Source of the DNA: Clostridia bacterium
GTDB taxonomy: Bacteria; Bacillota; Clostridia; Oscillospirales; CAG-272
Assembly (NCBI GenBank): GCA_017621475.1
Contig: JAGATA010000012.1
Location: 1-44,050, forward strand
Direction of reading: 5' to 3'
Length of the DNA stretch: 44,050 bases
Positions within the stretch are counted from its first letter, which is position 1; every line of letters begins with the position of its first letter. The position numbers were made by a program, and so were the translations under genes. Of the stretch, positions 43,877 through 44,050 are shown in pieces. The notes beneath the pieces were generated by a model, which was not told where the DNA came from, did not search any database, and was given only the letters and a program-made list of their open reading frames with translations.

Positions 43877-44050
43877 CCTCCAGCCGTGCCGGTGGCTTGC
43901 ACAAGCCCCCTTGGGGCATTCCACACGCAGAGCCTTTAGGCTCGTCGAACAATCCGCCGCTTGCGGTAGTCGCCCTACCGCCACAGATGTGGCAACTATC
44001 TTTAAGCCTCCCTTGTGTAAAGGGAGGTGGCACGGCTTGCCGTGACGGAA
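43870..44050 (+). repeat. Long hairpin-chain repeat, right copy (cut by window end)
   Basis: Inverted counterpart of 115-271. Same hairpin order, one substitution, and one extra 24-bp piece (43959-43982) whose core GCGGTAG/CTACCGC (43963-43981) is itself a hairpin. It overlaps the stop codon of the upstream gene and continues beyond the window. Confidence 0.85.

Overview
The window looks like a core-genome segment of an anaerobic, moderately AT-rich member of the Clostridia (Bacillota). The evidence is the class III anaerobic ribonucleotide reductase pair, the Clostridia-type str operon headed by an L7Ae-like gene, Gram-positive Shine-Dalgarno sites (GGAGG type), near-perfect sigma-A promoters with 17-base spacers, SAM-I and FMN riboswitches, a RibU transporter and a DUF368 carrier. 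Cytoplasmic fucosidase, GH3 and DUF4091 enzymes suit a glycan-fermenting gut or host-associated lifestyle. Genus cannot be named from this sequence.

Layout. 1-271: hairpin-rich repeats. 271-2759 (-): alpha-L-fucosidase and an SGNH-like lipoprotein. 2874-3430 (-): short MerR regulator overlapping a membrane protein, with a classic 19-base-spacer promoter. 3583-6377 (-): nrdD-nrdG with a probable NrdR-controlled promoter. 6763-8029 (-): padR plus a membrane partner. 8072-12198 (-): small membrane protein, recD2, comFC and a VanY-type carboxypeptidase. 12436-13821 (-): metK under a SAM-I riboswitch. 13927-15628 (+): an AT-rich pair encoding a secreted protein and a lipoprotein. 15660-17427 (-): FMN riboswitch, ribU and DUF368, with a 67-bp tandem array upstream. 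17891-23026 (-): L7Ae-like, rpsL, rpsG, fusA, tuf. 23096-30782 (-): rpoB-rpoC, divergent from alaS (+). 33762-43876 is mostly +: HIT protein, a divergent XRE/membrane-protein pair, tRNA-Ser(GCU), DUF4091 glycosidase-like protein, an unknown membrane protein, HAD phosphatase, GH3 glucosidase, IMPase and a cytidylate-kinase-like protein. A Cu/Zn superoxide dismutase lies on the - strand at 39513-40010.

The least ordinary content is between the genes. (1) A dispersed family of two-hairpin modules (at least seven copies) keeps its second hairpin by covariation while the arm sequence changes. Long hairpin-chain versions lie in inverted orientation at both window ends and run into the stop codons of the flanking genes. 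(2) A second family (a hairpin followed by CAAAGAACTTTCCT) lies right after the metK and HIT stop codons, and its tail has expanded into a 67-bp tandem array beside the FMN riboswitch. (3) A 237-bp element sits at the 3' end of tRNA-Ser. It regenerates the tRNA end and terminator as a 49-bp direct repeat and also carries an inverted copy of the T arm. No integrase, CRISPR, transposase or prophage gene was seen, so these look like non-autonomous or structure-encoding elements.

Regulatory circuits readable from sequence: MerR autoregulation, PadR autorepression, NrdR control of nrdDG, XRE control of a divergent promoter, SAM control of metK and FMN control of ribU.
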